Part shown: positions 44,792 through 53,345 of the stretch, piece by piece
Layout: each line of letters begins with the position of its first letter
Numbering within the stretch: position 1 is the first letter of the stretch
Assembly: GCA_009780575.1 (NCBI GenBank)
Contig: WQZU01000001.1
Location: 16,955 to 80,954 of the forward strand
Source of the DNA: Candidatus Methanomicula labiotermitis
GTDB lineage: Archaea > Thermoplasmatota > Thermoplasmata > Methanomassiliicoccales > Methanomethylophilaceae
Direction of reading: 5' to 3'
Length of the DNA: 64,000 nt
Notes under the pieces: generated by a model
The model's database searches: none
Seen by the model: only the letters and a program-made list of their open reading frames with translations
Told to the model about the DNA's origin: nothing
Made by a program: the position numbers and the translations under genes

Positions 44792-45882
44792 AGAAGCTCA
44801 TCCGCCAATTCGATCAGGTCTGCGACGCGCGTTTTCTTTTCACCCATGCCGAACGTCAGATTGTTGACGCAGAACGGGCATGAGGTTATTATCATATCCG
44901 CGAACGCCGCCTCCGTAAGTCTGGCCTCGGCCATTGCCTTTGATTCGTCCGGATACGCTGATCTCACGCCTCCGCCTCCGCCGCAGCAGCGGCCCGTGTC
45001 CCTCGAGTTGGTCATCTCATTGAACGTGATCTCCGGTATTCTCTTTATGATCTCACGGGGAGCATCATATACGTTCGCATGCCTTCCCAGGTGGCACGGA
45101 TCGTGATATGTTGCGCTGATCCTCATAGGTTTCATTTTAAGGTTTTGAGAAGCAAGGAACTCCGAGATGTGAAGTACTTTGAACGGCGTCTCCGTGAACT
45201 TCGGATATTCTTCCTTGAACATCCTGTAGCATCCCGCGCACGATACGATCAGTGTCTCAACGTTCTGCTTTCTTATTGCAGCAACGTTGTTCTCCATCAT
45301 CTTCACAACATCGCTGTTATCCCAGCCTATCCTTTGCATGACGCTGCCGCAGCATTTGCAGTCGACCACCGTATGGTCAACGTTCAGTTTCCTGAACACG
45401 GATAATGCGGCCTTTGTTGTTTCCGGCGATCTGAACGTTGCCGCACAGCCCGGGAAATATCCTATCTCGGCGTTCTTCGGTTTGACCTTCAGACGTCGGA
45501 CCGCGGACTCTTTCTCACCGAACGGGTTGCCGTGTTCCAGTATGTTCTCCGCGGCCGCCTTGTGTTTCGGAAGTATGTGTCCGTTCTTCACAAGATCGGC
45601 GCGGCATAATTCAACGATCTCGACGACGTTCACTTTCGAAGGGCATCTGCGCACGCAGTCCATGCACGTCGTGCATGTGTATATGTTCTCTATGACCGAC
45701 CCGTCCGCCGGTATATCTCCTGTTAAAAGGCCGTATGAAAGTATAACTCTCCCTCTTGCCACGGAAGAATCCCACCTGACCGCTTTGAACGACGGACACA
45801 CGCTTTTGCAGAATCCGCACATTGTGCATATGTTGACCGCCTGTCTGACCTTATCGAGATTTTCTGTCGTGATCTTATTCAT
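44788..45882 (-). CDS. HdrD/GlpC-like iron-sulfur oxidoreductase
   Basis: The 364-residue protein fuses two N-terminal [4Fe-4S] sites (CTMCGFCKSVCP near residue 19 and CTTCMDCVRRCP near 69) with two CCG domains (DCKCCGSVMQ near 175 and GRCCGGGGG near 297). This is the architecture of HdrD, the subunit that reduces the heterodisulfide, and of related lactate or glycolate oxidase partners. Methanomassiliicoccales carry HdrD-like proteins thought to work with a headless Fpo complex. The alternative here is an electron acceptor for the adjacent lactate enzyme, as larA overlaps it. Confidence 0.85.
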   Translation of the reverse strand: MNKITTENLDKVRQAVNICTMCGFCKSVCPSFKAVRWDSSVARGRVILSYGLLTGDIPADGSVIENIYTCTTCMDCVRRCPSKVNVVEIVELCRADLVKNGHILPKHKAAAENILEHGNPFGEKESAVRRLKVKPKNAEIGYFPGCAATFRSPETTKAALSVFRKLNVDHTVVDCKCCGSVMQRIGWDNSDVVKMMENNVAAIRKQNVETLIVSCAGCYRMFKEEYPKFTETPFKVLHISEFLASQNLKMKPMRISATYHDPCHLGRHANVYDAPREIIKRIPEITFNEMTNSRDTGRCCGGGGGVRSAYPDESKAMAEARLTEAAFADMIITSCPFCVNNLTFGMGEKKTRVADLIELADELL

Positions 45883-47120
45883 ATGATCACCTTGGGTATC
45901 GTGACGCTTCCGTCCATCAATATCAGGATCCGTGAATCTTGTTTGATCTTCAGCGCTTCGGCAACGGCGTCCGCGGCCGTATCGAACGGGCGCATGTTCG
46001 CCGATTCTATTAAATTCTTATTCAGACCGGTGACCGCCCACACATCCGCCCATGTCATTATCTCCGCCATCTTTGCGGCCTTGTGGTATCCGAGCCTGTA
46101 TTCTTTCCGGAGATTCTCCAGAACGGTCTTCGGGTCCTTCGATGTTGAAAGCTGGTCCAGGAAAGTTGCGTGTCCTATCCCTTCGCGGCACTTTGAGACC
46201 ATCACTATCTTTCCGCCTTCCTTCAGCGCCCATTTTCCGTTGTCCAGGGCCTTCTGCGATTGGTAAAGATCAACGTCCATCGGATACGGTGCGACGGATA
46301 TCACGAGATCCGCCTTCTCCGGAACCGTTACCGAGAACACCTCATTCGCCCATTCCACTGCCGTCTCGAACGCTTTGCGGATATCTCCTGCGGCCGCCTT
46401 GTATATGTTCCGGTGTCTGTCTAGCACCATCTGTATCGTGAATATCGGTTTGTCTCTGATGACCTCGAGCGCATCCATCATATCCTCGTGAACCGGATTT
46501 CCTTTCAGAACGAGCGATTGCGCCTCCATTCTCATGGCCATCCTGTGGTTCTGTTCGATCGTCTTATATGATGCAACGCCGGGAAGAAATGATTTCCTTC
46601 CGCCCGTATACCCTGCAAAATAATGCGGTTCAACGCTCGTTATCATTACGAGACGGTCCGCGTCTACAGCGATCCTGTTCACTTCCATGTCAGTGCCGTT
46701 CTTCGACCTCCCGAGGTGCACACATTCTGAATTCTTTGAATCGTGGGATATGATGCGATCCTTCAGATCTTTGTAATGTGAACCGAACACAAAGTCATAT
46801 TCCTCTTCCGTCATGTCCCTGTGGGTTCCCGTTGCAATGAGATATCTTGCTTTCCTGAGATCCATTCTCTTTGACAATGTGTCCAAGACCTTCGCCGTCG
46901 GCGTCGGGCGCGTACCGTCGTTCACGATGAACACTATGTCCTTGCCTCCGTCCAGGAACTCCGCGAGCGAGCCGAAGCCGATCGGTGCGTCCACGGCTTC
47001 GCTTATTGTTTTGTCGGATGGTCCGCATTTGACATCTTTCGGGTAAAATACGCCTACAAGGTTTTTCTCGGGCACATCTATGCTCTGTACCCCTTTACCG
47101 TATTTGATGTCTATCTTCAT
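45879..47120 (-). CDS. larA: Nickel-pincer lactate racemase-like protein
   Basis: The 413-residue protein belongs to the LarA family, which racemises lactate or other 2-hydroxyacids with a nickel-pincer cofactor. Residues corresponding to the active site are all seen: His in TGTHRD, His in VEPHYFAGYTGG, Lys in GGRKSFLPG and His in EQNHRM. Genes for making the cofactor (larB, larC, larE) are not in the window. The end overlaps the HdrD-like gene by 4 bases, which suggests both act in one hydroxyacid pathway. Confidence 0.85.
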   Translation of the reverse strand: MKIDIKYGKGVQSIDVPEKNLVGVFYPKDVKCGPSDKTISEAVDAPIGFGSLAEFLDGGKDIVFIVNDGTRPTPTAKVLDTLSKRMDLRKARYLIATGTHRDMTEEEYDFVFGSHYKDLKDRIISHDSKNSECVHLGRSKNGTDMEVNRIAVDADRLVMITSVEPHYFAGYTGGRKSFLPGVASYKTIEQNHRMAMRMEAQSLVLKGNPVHEDMMDALEVIRDKPIFTIQMVLDRHRNIYKAAAGDIRKAFETAVEWANEVFSVTVPEKADLVISVAPYPMDVDLYQSQKALDNGKWALKEGGKIVMVSKCREGIGHATFLDQLSTSKDPKTVLENLRKEYRLGYHKAAKMAEIMTWADVWAVTGLNKNLIESANMRPFDTAADAVAEALKIKQDSRILILMDGSVTIPKVII

Positions 47121-47224
47121 CAGATGATATCATGATCGGATTCGTATTAATCGTTTATGCCACATACTCATGCGTGTCCAGAGTATTGCGTGATCTGTGA
47201 ACACCGAGGCATACGCAGGACGGA

Positions 47225-47668
47225 TCAATTTGCATGACCGGTTCCGTGTCTTGTTCCTTTAAGAAGCGTGATGAACCGGCGGCGGTGCTGTATCACGTGG
47301 ACGACCGTAAGTATGAGTGCGATCGCACCCGTTATACCGTGCGCCCGGCGTATGCCGGCCGATGCCGCGGATTCCGCGGCCATCAATGTTCCGGCACCGA
47401 GTATTACCCCGGTTACGATACATATGGACCACATGACCGCCATGATCACGTTCGTTATGTACTGTTTCCTTATCTCAGGTTTCACCTTACTGAGTTTTTT
47501 CGTAACGCCTGTGATCCATTTCCTGTGCATCATTACATGAATGACCATCAGAATGATAAATATGCAGCCTGCAACCGTATGAACCGTTGCGTTGCCGCGC
47601 ATAGTGAAAAGGGTAACAATCAATGCCGCGAACATAAGAATATCAACCGCGGCCTTCAGTTTTCTCAT
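47225..47668 (-). CDS. Four-helix membrane protein, DUF4405-like
   Basis: The 147-residue protein has four transmembrane helices and conserved His residues in VHTVAGCIF, VIHVMMHRKW, RAHGITG and VVHVIQHRRR. The His pattern suggests a di-heme cytochrome b-like bundle as in DUF4405 proteins. The ATG at 47668 is preferred to the upstream start at 47836, which adds a non-conserved basic tail overlapping thiL. Function in membrane electron transfer is possible but unproven. Confidence 0.7.
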   Translation of the reverse strand: MRKLKAAVDILMFAALIVTLFTMRGNATVHTVAGCIFIILMVIHVMMHRKWITGVTKKLSKVKPEIRKQYITNVIMAVMWSICIVTGVILGAGTLMAAESAASAGIRRAHGITGAIALILTVVHVIQHRRRFITLLKGTRHGTGHAN

Positions 47669-47829
47669 GTCCGATAATACTTTTACCGGTTTAAATCCTG
47701 TTCGACGGCGATCGGAACGCTGAGGGAGTGAAGCGATCTTCAGATGCTTTATGATACCTTTACAGGATCCGCTTTGATCCGCAACATTACGCTGAAAGAG
47801 TTTTTTAATGCGCATGCCATCGCGAAAGT

Positions 47830-48801
47830 GTGGCATCCCTTAAGGAGATCGGAGAGCGTGCGCTCGTTGACCGCATCGTTAAAAGGATCAAAGGAGCGGC
47901 GCATGTCGGGCCGGGAGACGATGCGGCATGCATCGATATCAACGGAACAAAGATCGTGCTCTCCTCCGATATCGTATCATTCGACAGGCATATGGTAAAG
48001 GGAATGACGATGGAACAGTTCGGATGGCTGGCAGCTGCTGTAAATTTCAGTGATGTGGCAAGCATGGGTGCTGAACCGATCGGGATATTGGCGGCGGTGT
48101 CGCTTCCTCCGGAGACGGATGAGAATGTTCTTTACGAGATAATGGACGGTATCTGCCGGTGTGCCGATCTCTGCGGTGCCGAGGTGCTCGGAGGCGACAC
48201 GAAACCCGGTCCCGGATCGGTATGCGGAACCGCCGTCGGCGTATGCGGACACGGCGTCCTGACACGCAGTGGCGCTAAACCCGGCGATATGGTAGCGGTC
48301 ACCGGATCCCTCGGATCGGCGGCGGCCGGATGGTACGCCGCATCCAACGGCATCGACGGGAAGGCTGCCGTATCGGACGCCGTGCTTCCTGTTCCGAGAG
48401 TGAAAGAAGGGCTGTTCCTTTCCGAGAGCGGCATAGCTACATCCTGTATGGACATCTCCGACGGACTTTCTACTACCGCACATGCGATATGTTCGGGCAG
48501 CGGCGTCGGGATGGACATCCTCTGGGAATCACTGCCCGTATGTAAGTGGGTAAGCAGAGTCTCAGAAGAACTTGGTATTCCGGAGAAACATATGATACTG
48601 AACGGAGGAGGAGAATACGAACTCATGTTCACCTTCGATAAAAAACATCTTGATGCGCTGCACTCATCGGACATGGATTTCTCTGTTATCGGGATGATCA
48701 TGTCCGGCGGCATTGTGAACCTTATAACGGAAGGAGTTCCGGAACCGATGGAGAATAAAGGATATGAGCATTTCACCCAGGATCGAAGCCAGGTTTTATG
48801 A
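47830..48801 (+). CDS. thiL: Thiamine-monophosphate kinase
   Basis: ThiL phosphorylates thiamine monophosphate to the active diphosphate. The 323-residue protein has VGPGDDAACIDI near residue 26, GGDTKPGPG near 121, MDISDGLSTTAHAIC near 211 and a late GGEYELMFTF. It starts with GTG and overlaps amrS by 38 bases. Confidence 0.92.
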   Translation: MASLKEIGERALVDRIVKRIKGAAHVGPGDDAACIDINGTKIVLSSDIVSFDRHMVKGMTMEQFGWLAAAVNFSDVASMGAEPIGILAAVSLPPETDENVLYEIMDGICRCADLCGAEVLGGDTKPGPGSVCGTAVGVCGHGVLTRSGAKPGDMVAVTGSLGSAAAGWYAASNGIDGKAAVSDAVLPVPRVKEGLFLSESGIATSCMDISDGLSTTAHAICSGSGVGMDILWESLPVCKWVSRVSEELGIPEKHMILNGGGEYELMFTFDKKHLDALHSSDMDFSVIGMIMSGGIVNLITEGVPEPMENKGYEHFTQDRSQVL

Positions 48802-49774
48802 CAAGGACGGAAAGGTCTACGTATGCGGACTTTGTCCGCGCCGCTGCCGGGTCGCCGTGGGGCAGACAGGGAAATGCGGCGCAAGGCGCGCCGATGAGGA
48901 TATGTTCGTTGCCTATTCCTACGGAAAGGTGTCATCATTGTGCGTCGACCCCATAGAAAAAAAACCGCTGTACCATTTCCGACCCGGTGAAAGGGTGTTC
49001 TCGATGGGAGGCATAGGATGCAACATGACGTGCAAACATTGCCAGAACTATTCGATATCCCAGAGCGCATCCGGAAAGAAAAGGACAACGTACGAATCTC
49101 CGGAAGAACTCGTGGAAATGTTCAGGAAGGAACGTGTTAATACGGTTGCGTTCACATACAACGAACCGACGATATGGTTCGAGTACATGATAGACATCAT
49201 GGAATGCGCGCCTGATGCCACATATGTTCTCGTTACCAACGGTTACATCAATGACGAACCGTTACGGGAACTTTGCAGATACATATCGGCAATGAACATT
49301 GACATAAAGGGATTCACGGATGATTTCTACGTGAACGTATGCGGCGGGCATTTGGAAGATGTCCTTAATGCTGCGAAGACCGCTTTCTCGCTCGGTGTGC
49401 ACATTGAGCTCACTTACCTTCTCATTCCGGGACACAATGATTCGGAGAAAGAGATAAGGGACCTCGTAAGCTGGATAATGAACGAACTGTCGCATGACAT
49501 TCCTTTGCATTTCACCAGATTCCATCCGGACAATACCATGAACAACGTTCCGTGGACGTCTCCCGAATCGTTACTGAAAGCGCTGGACCTGGCCATGGAT
49601 ATGGGTATGAACAATGTGTACGTCGGTAACATAATCTCGGAGGAAGGAAGCGACACCTATTGTCCGGAGTGCGGAGCGGTCGTCATACGGCGCACCGGAT
49701 ACCTTGTGGACGTGGTAGCGTTGGAAGGACTGAGATGCAAGGGGTGCGGCTGCAGGCTTTACATGGTCCGCTGA
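48764..49774 (+). CDS. amrS: AmmeMemoRadiSam system radical SAM enzyme
   Basis: The 336-residue radical SAM protein has the CNMTCKHCQN triad near residue 87, an N-terminal CGLCPRRC motif and a C-terminal zinc-like CPECG with CKGCGC. That combination is the AmrS family, found across archaea. Its partner genes AmrA (AMMECR1) and AmrB (Memo) are not in the window. The reaction is unknown. Confidence 0.9.
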   Translation: MSISPRIEARFYDKDGKVYVCGLCPRRCRVAVGQTGKCGARRADEDMFVAYSYGKVSSLCVDPIEKKPLYHFRPGERVFSMGGIGCNMTCKHCQNYSISQSASGKKRTTYESPEELVEMFRKERVNTVAFTYNEPTIWFEYMIDIMECAPDATYVLVTNGYINDEPLRELCRYISAMNIDIKGFTDDFYVNVCGGHLEDVLNAAKTAFSLGVHIELTYLLIPGHNDSEKEIRDLVSWIMNELSHDIPLHFTRFHPDNTMNNVPWTSPESLLKALDLAMDMGMNNVYVGNIISEEGSDTYCPECGAVVIRRTGYLVDVVALEGLRCKGCGCRLYMVR

Positions 49775-49872
49775 ATTCTCATACCGTTCAATGAGTTCTC
49801 GCATTTGTTCGACAGTGCGTTTTTGATAATGGATCAAAACCATCATTTCCTTTTGAAAGATCGGGTTTGCGG

Positions 49873-50667
49873 TCAAATGAACAGAAAGACCGGATTGCCT
49901 GCCAGCACTATGAACAGCAACGCCGCCGTCAGCGGAACTATGAACGGTATCTTCGGTGTTACCCATATTCTCTCGTTAAGATCCGTGTCATGAGCCGAGT
50001 CCATTATCCATACATGCGCATTGCAGGTATCGCCGGAATCCATCGTATATCCGAGGAACATGTTCGGAAATTCCGTGTCACCGCGTATTATGTTCCTTAC
50101 AAATACGAAGACCATCGCCGATACCGAGAACAATGAGGCAAGGAACAGCATTGCTACGGGAAAAGGCATTAAGAGGGACATCACGGACGGCGTATCAATG
50201 ATCGGATATACGAACATCTCCGGATACACAGGAAATACGATCGCCGCTGATATCAGGCATTTGACATCGGCGCCTCCTTTGATCACGCCCGTATGGAACA
50301 TCGCCGCGAACATTATGTAACATACAGGTATCAATGCGGATGTCTTGACGAATACGTCATCCGAAGAGACAGCGACCGGTATTATGAACATCATTGCGAT
50401 CGTGATGTAAAACAGGACATCAAGATGCAGCGGAAATTTCCTGTCGTAAAGAATGTCCGCGATTATCATGGCGGTTCCGGCGCACATCATCATCCTTTCC
50501 ATCGACACGTTTCCGTCGAACATCCTGATGATCATTATCATCATGCCCGCGCCGCATATGAGCGCCCAATGCGCATCCGACACCTCTCTTGAACGTACAT
50601 CCTGTATCGACGCGGATATCATCGATGCCGTCATGATCGCGAATCCCGCGAGTGTCAGCATATCCAT
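49873..50667 (-). CDS. Archaeal prepilin/preflagellin peptidase, A24 family
   Basis: The 264-residue membrane protein has about seven transmembrane segments and the two aspartates of aspartic prepilin peptidases, one in ASIQDVRSREVSD near residue 23 and one in the GGADVK motif near residue 134. It would process class III signal peptides of pilins or archaellins. No pilin gene is adjacent. The start ATG at 50667 is preferred to one at 50679. Confidence 0.85.
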   Translation of the reverse strand: MDMLTLAGFAIMTASMISASIQDVRSREVSDAHWALICGAGMMIMIIRMFDGNVSMERMMMCAGTAMIIADILYDRKFPLHLDVLFYITIAMMFIIPVAVSSDDVFVKTSALIPVCYIMFAAMFHTGVIKGGADVKCLISAAIVFPVYPEMFVYPIIDTPSVMSLLMPFPVAMLFLASLFSVSAMVFVFVRNIIRGDTEFPNMFLGYTMDSGDTCNAHVWIMDSAHDTDLNERIWVTPKIPFIVPLTAALLFIVLAGNPVFLFI

Positions 50668-50679
50668 GCATGTGTTCAC

Positions 50680-51237
50680 ATATTCTCAGTATTTCAATGC
50701 GCCAATTACATGTAACATAACCGATGTTTTCGATACGGACGGTGAGTTCGTAACATGGTTGTATGATATATCCATCCATGTGAAACGGTTTTACGATTGT
50801 CTGATAAAGCTCTGCGTATTTCGTATACAAACAACGAAATTCATATTAAAAATTTATTTTTTATCGAACTCCGCGAATAACATTAACGACTAACAAAGGT
50901 AAACTGATCGCTTCCTGAATCGAAAAAAGAAACCAGTTTAAATACTGTTCTGATAAACTGATGAAAAAATTAGAAACATTAATATACTATGGTTACGGCC
51001 CTCGACAGTATAAAAACAATATTTATATATTCAATATGCAGTTGCGTTCCATTGTCAGGGCAGTTTATGAAACTGTTTCATATTCCAGCGACTGGTGCCT
51101 ACATAAAGAACACCGAAAAAACGAAAAAAACGTTTCCTCGCATTTTCGTTTCCGTGTTCGCCGTTCCGGCATCTCTGGCTGCCTTGTTATAAGATGTCCG
51201 TACGCGCAGACGTCCGGATGTGAAGCGTGGTGATTGA
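50680..51237 (+). promoter_or_regulatory. Long A/T-rich upstream region of the mtmC-mtmB1 operon
   Basis: No gene is convincing in these 558 bases. TATA-like stretches occur near 50937-50945 (GTTTAAATAC) and near 51019-51031 (AATATTTATATATTC), the latter leaving a leader of about 185 bases. A perfect inverted repeat TATGAAA-CTG-TTTCATA lies at 51066-51082 inside that leader. Long leaders are typical of methylotrophic methyltransferase operons and often regulate their expression. Confidence 0.55.
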
Positions 51238-51879
51238 ATGAGTGACCAGAAGAAAATACTTGGAGACCTCGTAAAGTCCGTTGAGACGTGGGATTTGAAG
51301 CTTGCTGAGAGTGCTACGAAGGCGGCCATAGAGGCGAAGATCGATCCTAAGATCATTGTTCAGGAAGGTCTTGGGAAAGGAATGGAAACGATCGGCAACA
51401 GATTCGACAAGGCGGAGATATATCTTCCGCAAGTGGTTGCCGCATCAAAGACGATGGAACTTGCGCTCAAATTGCTTGCACCGCTTATGCAGGCAGGAGA
51501 TGATGTCATGAAAGGTACCGTTATAATGGGTACCGTTCAGGGAGACATACATGAGATAGGTAAGAACGTGTGCTGCGCGATGCTTCGCGGAGCAGGTTAC
51601 AAAGTGTTCGACCTCGGACCGGATGTATCGCCCGACTCGTTCATGGAGGCGGCCGAAGAGCGCGGAGCGCACGTTCTCGGAGGATCTGCGCTCATGACAA
51701 CGACGATGCAGGTCCAGGGAGAGATGGTTGAAGCAGTGAAAGAGGCGAAAGCTCCGTACAAGGTCATAGTCGGCGGTGCGCCCGTTACGCAGAAATGGTG
51801 CGACCAGATCGGCGCGGACGGATATTCCGAGAACGGTGCGGAGATCGTTGAACTTGTGAACAGACTTATGAAGAAGTGA
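51238..51879 (+). CDS. mtmC: Monomethylamine corrinoid protein
   Basis: MtmC carries the cobamide methylated by MtmB. The 213-residue protein has an N-terminal helical cap domain (residues 1-90) and a Rossmann corrinoid-binding domain with GTVQGDIHEIGKN near residue 98, whose His ligates cobalt, and GGSALMTTTM near 149. It is followed 5 bases later by mtmB1. The next step, transfer to coenzyme M by MtbA, is not encoded in this window. Confidence 0.94.
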   Translation: MSDQKKILGDLVKSVETWDLKLAESATKAAIEAKIDPKIIVQEGLGKGMETIGNRFDKAEIYLPQVVAASKTMELALKLLAPLMQAGDDVMKGTVIMGTVQGDIHEIGKNVCCAMLRGAGYKVFDLGPDVSPDSFMEAAEERGAHVLGGSALMTTTMQVQGEMVEAVKEAKAPYKVIVGGAPVTQKWCDQIGADGYSENGAEIVELVNRLMKK

Positions 51880-51884
51880 TAACC

Positions 51885-53270
51885 ATGGCAACGGAAAGAG
51901 CACTTACAATATTCGATGTCTACGACCGCTTCATGAAGGGGAAGAAGACCACCGAAGATGATTGGGATTACAACATAATCCCGACGAACGCTTCCGCGCT
52001 GAAGGCGAAATATAAGCTTAATTTCGGCAAGAACATAATTCCCGAGGACAAGTCAACAATGAACAACCTGTTCCAGGCAGGCCTTGAGATGCTTGTCACC
52101 ACCGGATTCTTCAACTCCGATGTTAAGCGTGTGATGCACGTCACCGAGTCCGAAGTGATGGAAGGAATAAAGAAAACACCAAAGTACCTGTGCCTCGGAG
52201 AGGGCAGGGACACCGCACGGTTCTATCCGCGCAAAGGCAACAGCTCGGTCAAGCCGATCATTCAGGGAGGACCCACGGGTGCACCCGTTTCAGAGGATAT
52301 ATTCGTTCAGGTCATGCAGAGTTACGCTCAGGAAGCCGTCGTCGACACACTTGTGAACGGCGTCATGGCAACGATCGAGGGACAGCCTGCGACAACGAAC
52401 ACACCTTATGAGATCCGTGCAATGATGGCAGAGGTCAGGGCGGTCAACGAAGCTAAGATAAGAGCCGGCCGGCCGAACATGGCCATATAGGGACCGGAGA
52501 CGCCGCTGTCCGCAGCGGGACGTCTCGCAGCAGATATGAAGTCCACTGGAATGAGGGCTTGCGATTCACACGAATGTTCACAGCTGAATGAGCTGAAGGT
52601 TGACATGGCTGCGCTGAACATACTCGCAGGATGGACCGCCAACGGTAACACGATAATGATAGAGCAGATGCCTATCTTCGGCGGATACTGCGGCGGTATC
52701 GAAGAAACGGCGATATGCGACGTGGCAACCCACTTGGCGTCATTCACGATGTTCGGCGGCAACTTCCACCTTGACGGACCGATACACATCAGATGGGGTA
52801 TAACGACCTCAAGGGAAACACTGCAGATAGCCGCTCACGTGGCCGCTGCGGTCGATGCGAACACCGATCTTCTGATAGCCAACCAGTACTACCCGGTGGC
52901 CGGTCCGTGCACGGAGATGTGTCTTCTTGAGACGGCCGCACAGGCGATCAGCGACACCGCATCCGGAAGAGAGATGCTGTCGGGTTCCGCAGCGGCGAAG
53001 GGTGTGGCGCAGGATAAGACCACAGGCATGGAGGCGAGGATCATGGGAGAAGCGGCCATAGCAACCGCAGGCATGAAGATCCCGGAGGTCAACGCGATCC
53101 TTGAGAAGCTCGTATCAAGCTACGAGAAGAACTATGCCAGCGCTCCTCCTGGAAAAACATTCCGCGAGTGTTACGACGTTCTCAGGGTCAAGCCGACCGC
53201 AGAGTATATGCAGGTGTACGACGGCGCCATCAAGAAGCTTCAGGGCTTCGGACTTGACATAAAGAGCTGA
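51885..53270 (+). CDS. mtmB: Monomethylamine methyltransferase with pyrrolysine (UAG at codon 202)
   Basis: MtmB moves the methyl group of monomethylamine to MtmC, using pyrrolysine in the active site. The frame is interrupted by TAG at 52488-52490, codon 202, the exact pyrrolysine position of MtmB. Read through, the protein has 461 residues, normal for the family. The amber codon is flanked by GRPNMAI and GPETPLSA, and later DSHECSQLNELKVD and EQMPIFGGYCGGIEET match MtmB. This position separates it from dimethylamine and trimethylamine enzymes, which carry the amber codon elsewhere. A hairpin follows the codon. Confidence 0.96.
52497..52526 (+). promoter_or_regulatory. Hairpin after the mtmB1 amber codon (PYLIS-like)
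   Basis: Six bases after the UAG, GAGACG and CCGCTG pair with CAGCGG and CGTCTC to give a near-perfect 12-bp stem with a TCCG loop and a two-base bulge. Hairpins at this place in mtmB have been called PYLIS and may aid, but are probably not essential for, amber decoding. The same structure occurs in mtmB2. Confidence 0.65.
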
Positions 53271-53312
53271 TGTTGCAAAACCCTTTACTGTTTCCTCCGT
53301 AAGGAAGGAACA

Positions 53313-53345
53313 ATGCGCCCGGAAGGGCGCATCCTTAATTTTTCT
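53313..53345 (+). terminator. Terminator of the mtmC-mtmB1 operon
   Basis: A perfect 8-bp stem ATGCGCCC/GGGCGCAT with a GGAA loop is followed by a T-rich run. It lies 40 bases after the mtmB1 stop and between this gene and the convergent ramA, so it may serve both directions. Confidence 0.7.

Noticed and set aside
50961..51233. A small open frame in the leader upstream of mtmC.
   Set aside because: It is low-complexity and A/T-rich with no family resemblance, and overlaps the likely promoter and the inverted repeat.
51885..53270. The mtmB frame read as two separate genes or as a pseudogene because of the internal TAG.
   Set aside because: The TAG is at codon 202, the MtmB pyrrolysine position, both halves match one protein, a second copy has the same arrangement, and pylTSBCD is in the window.
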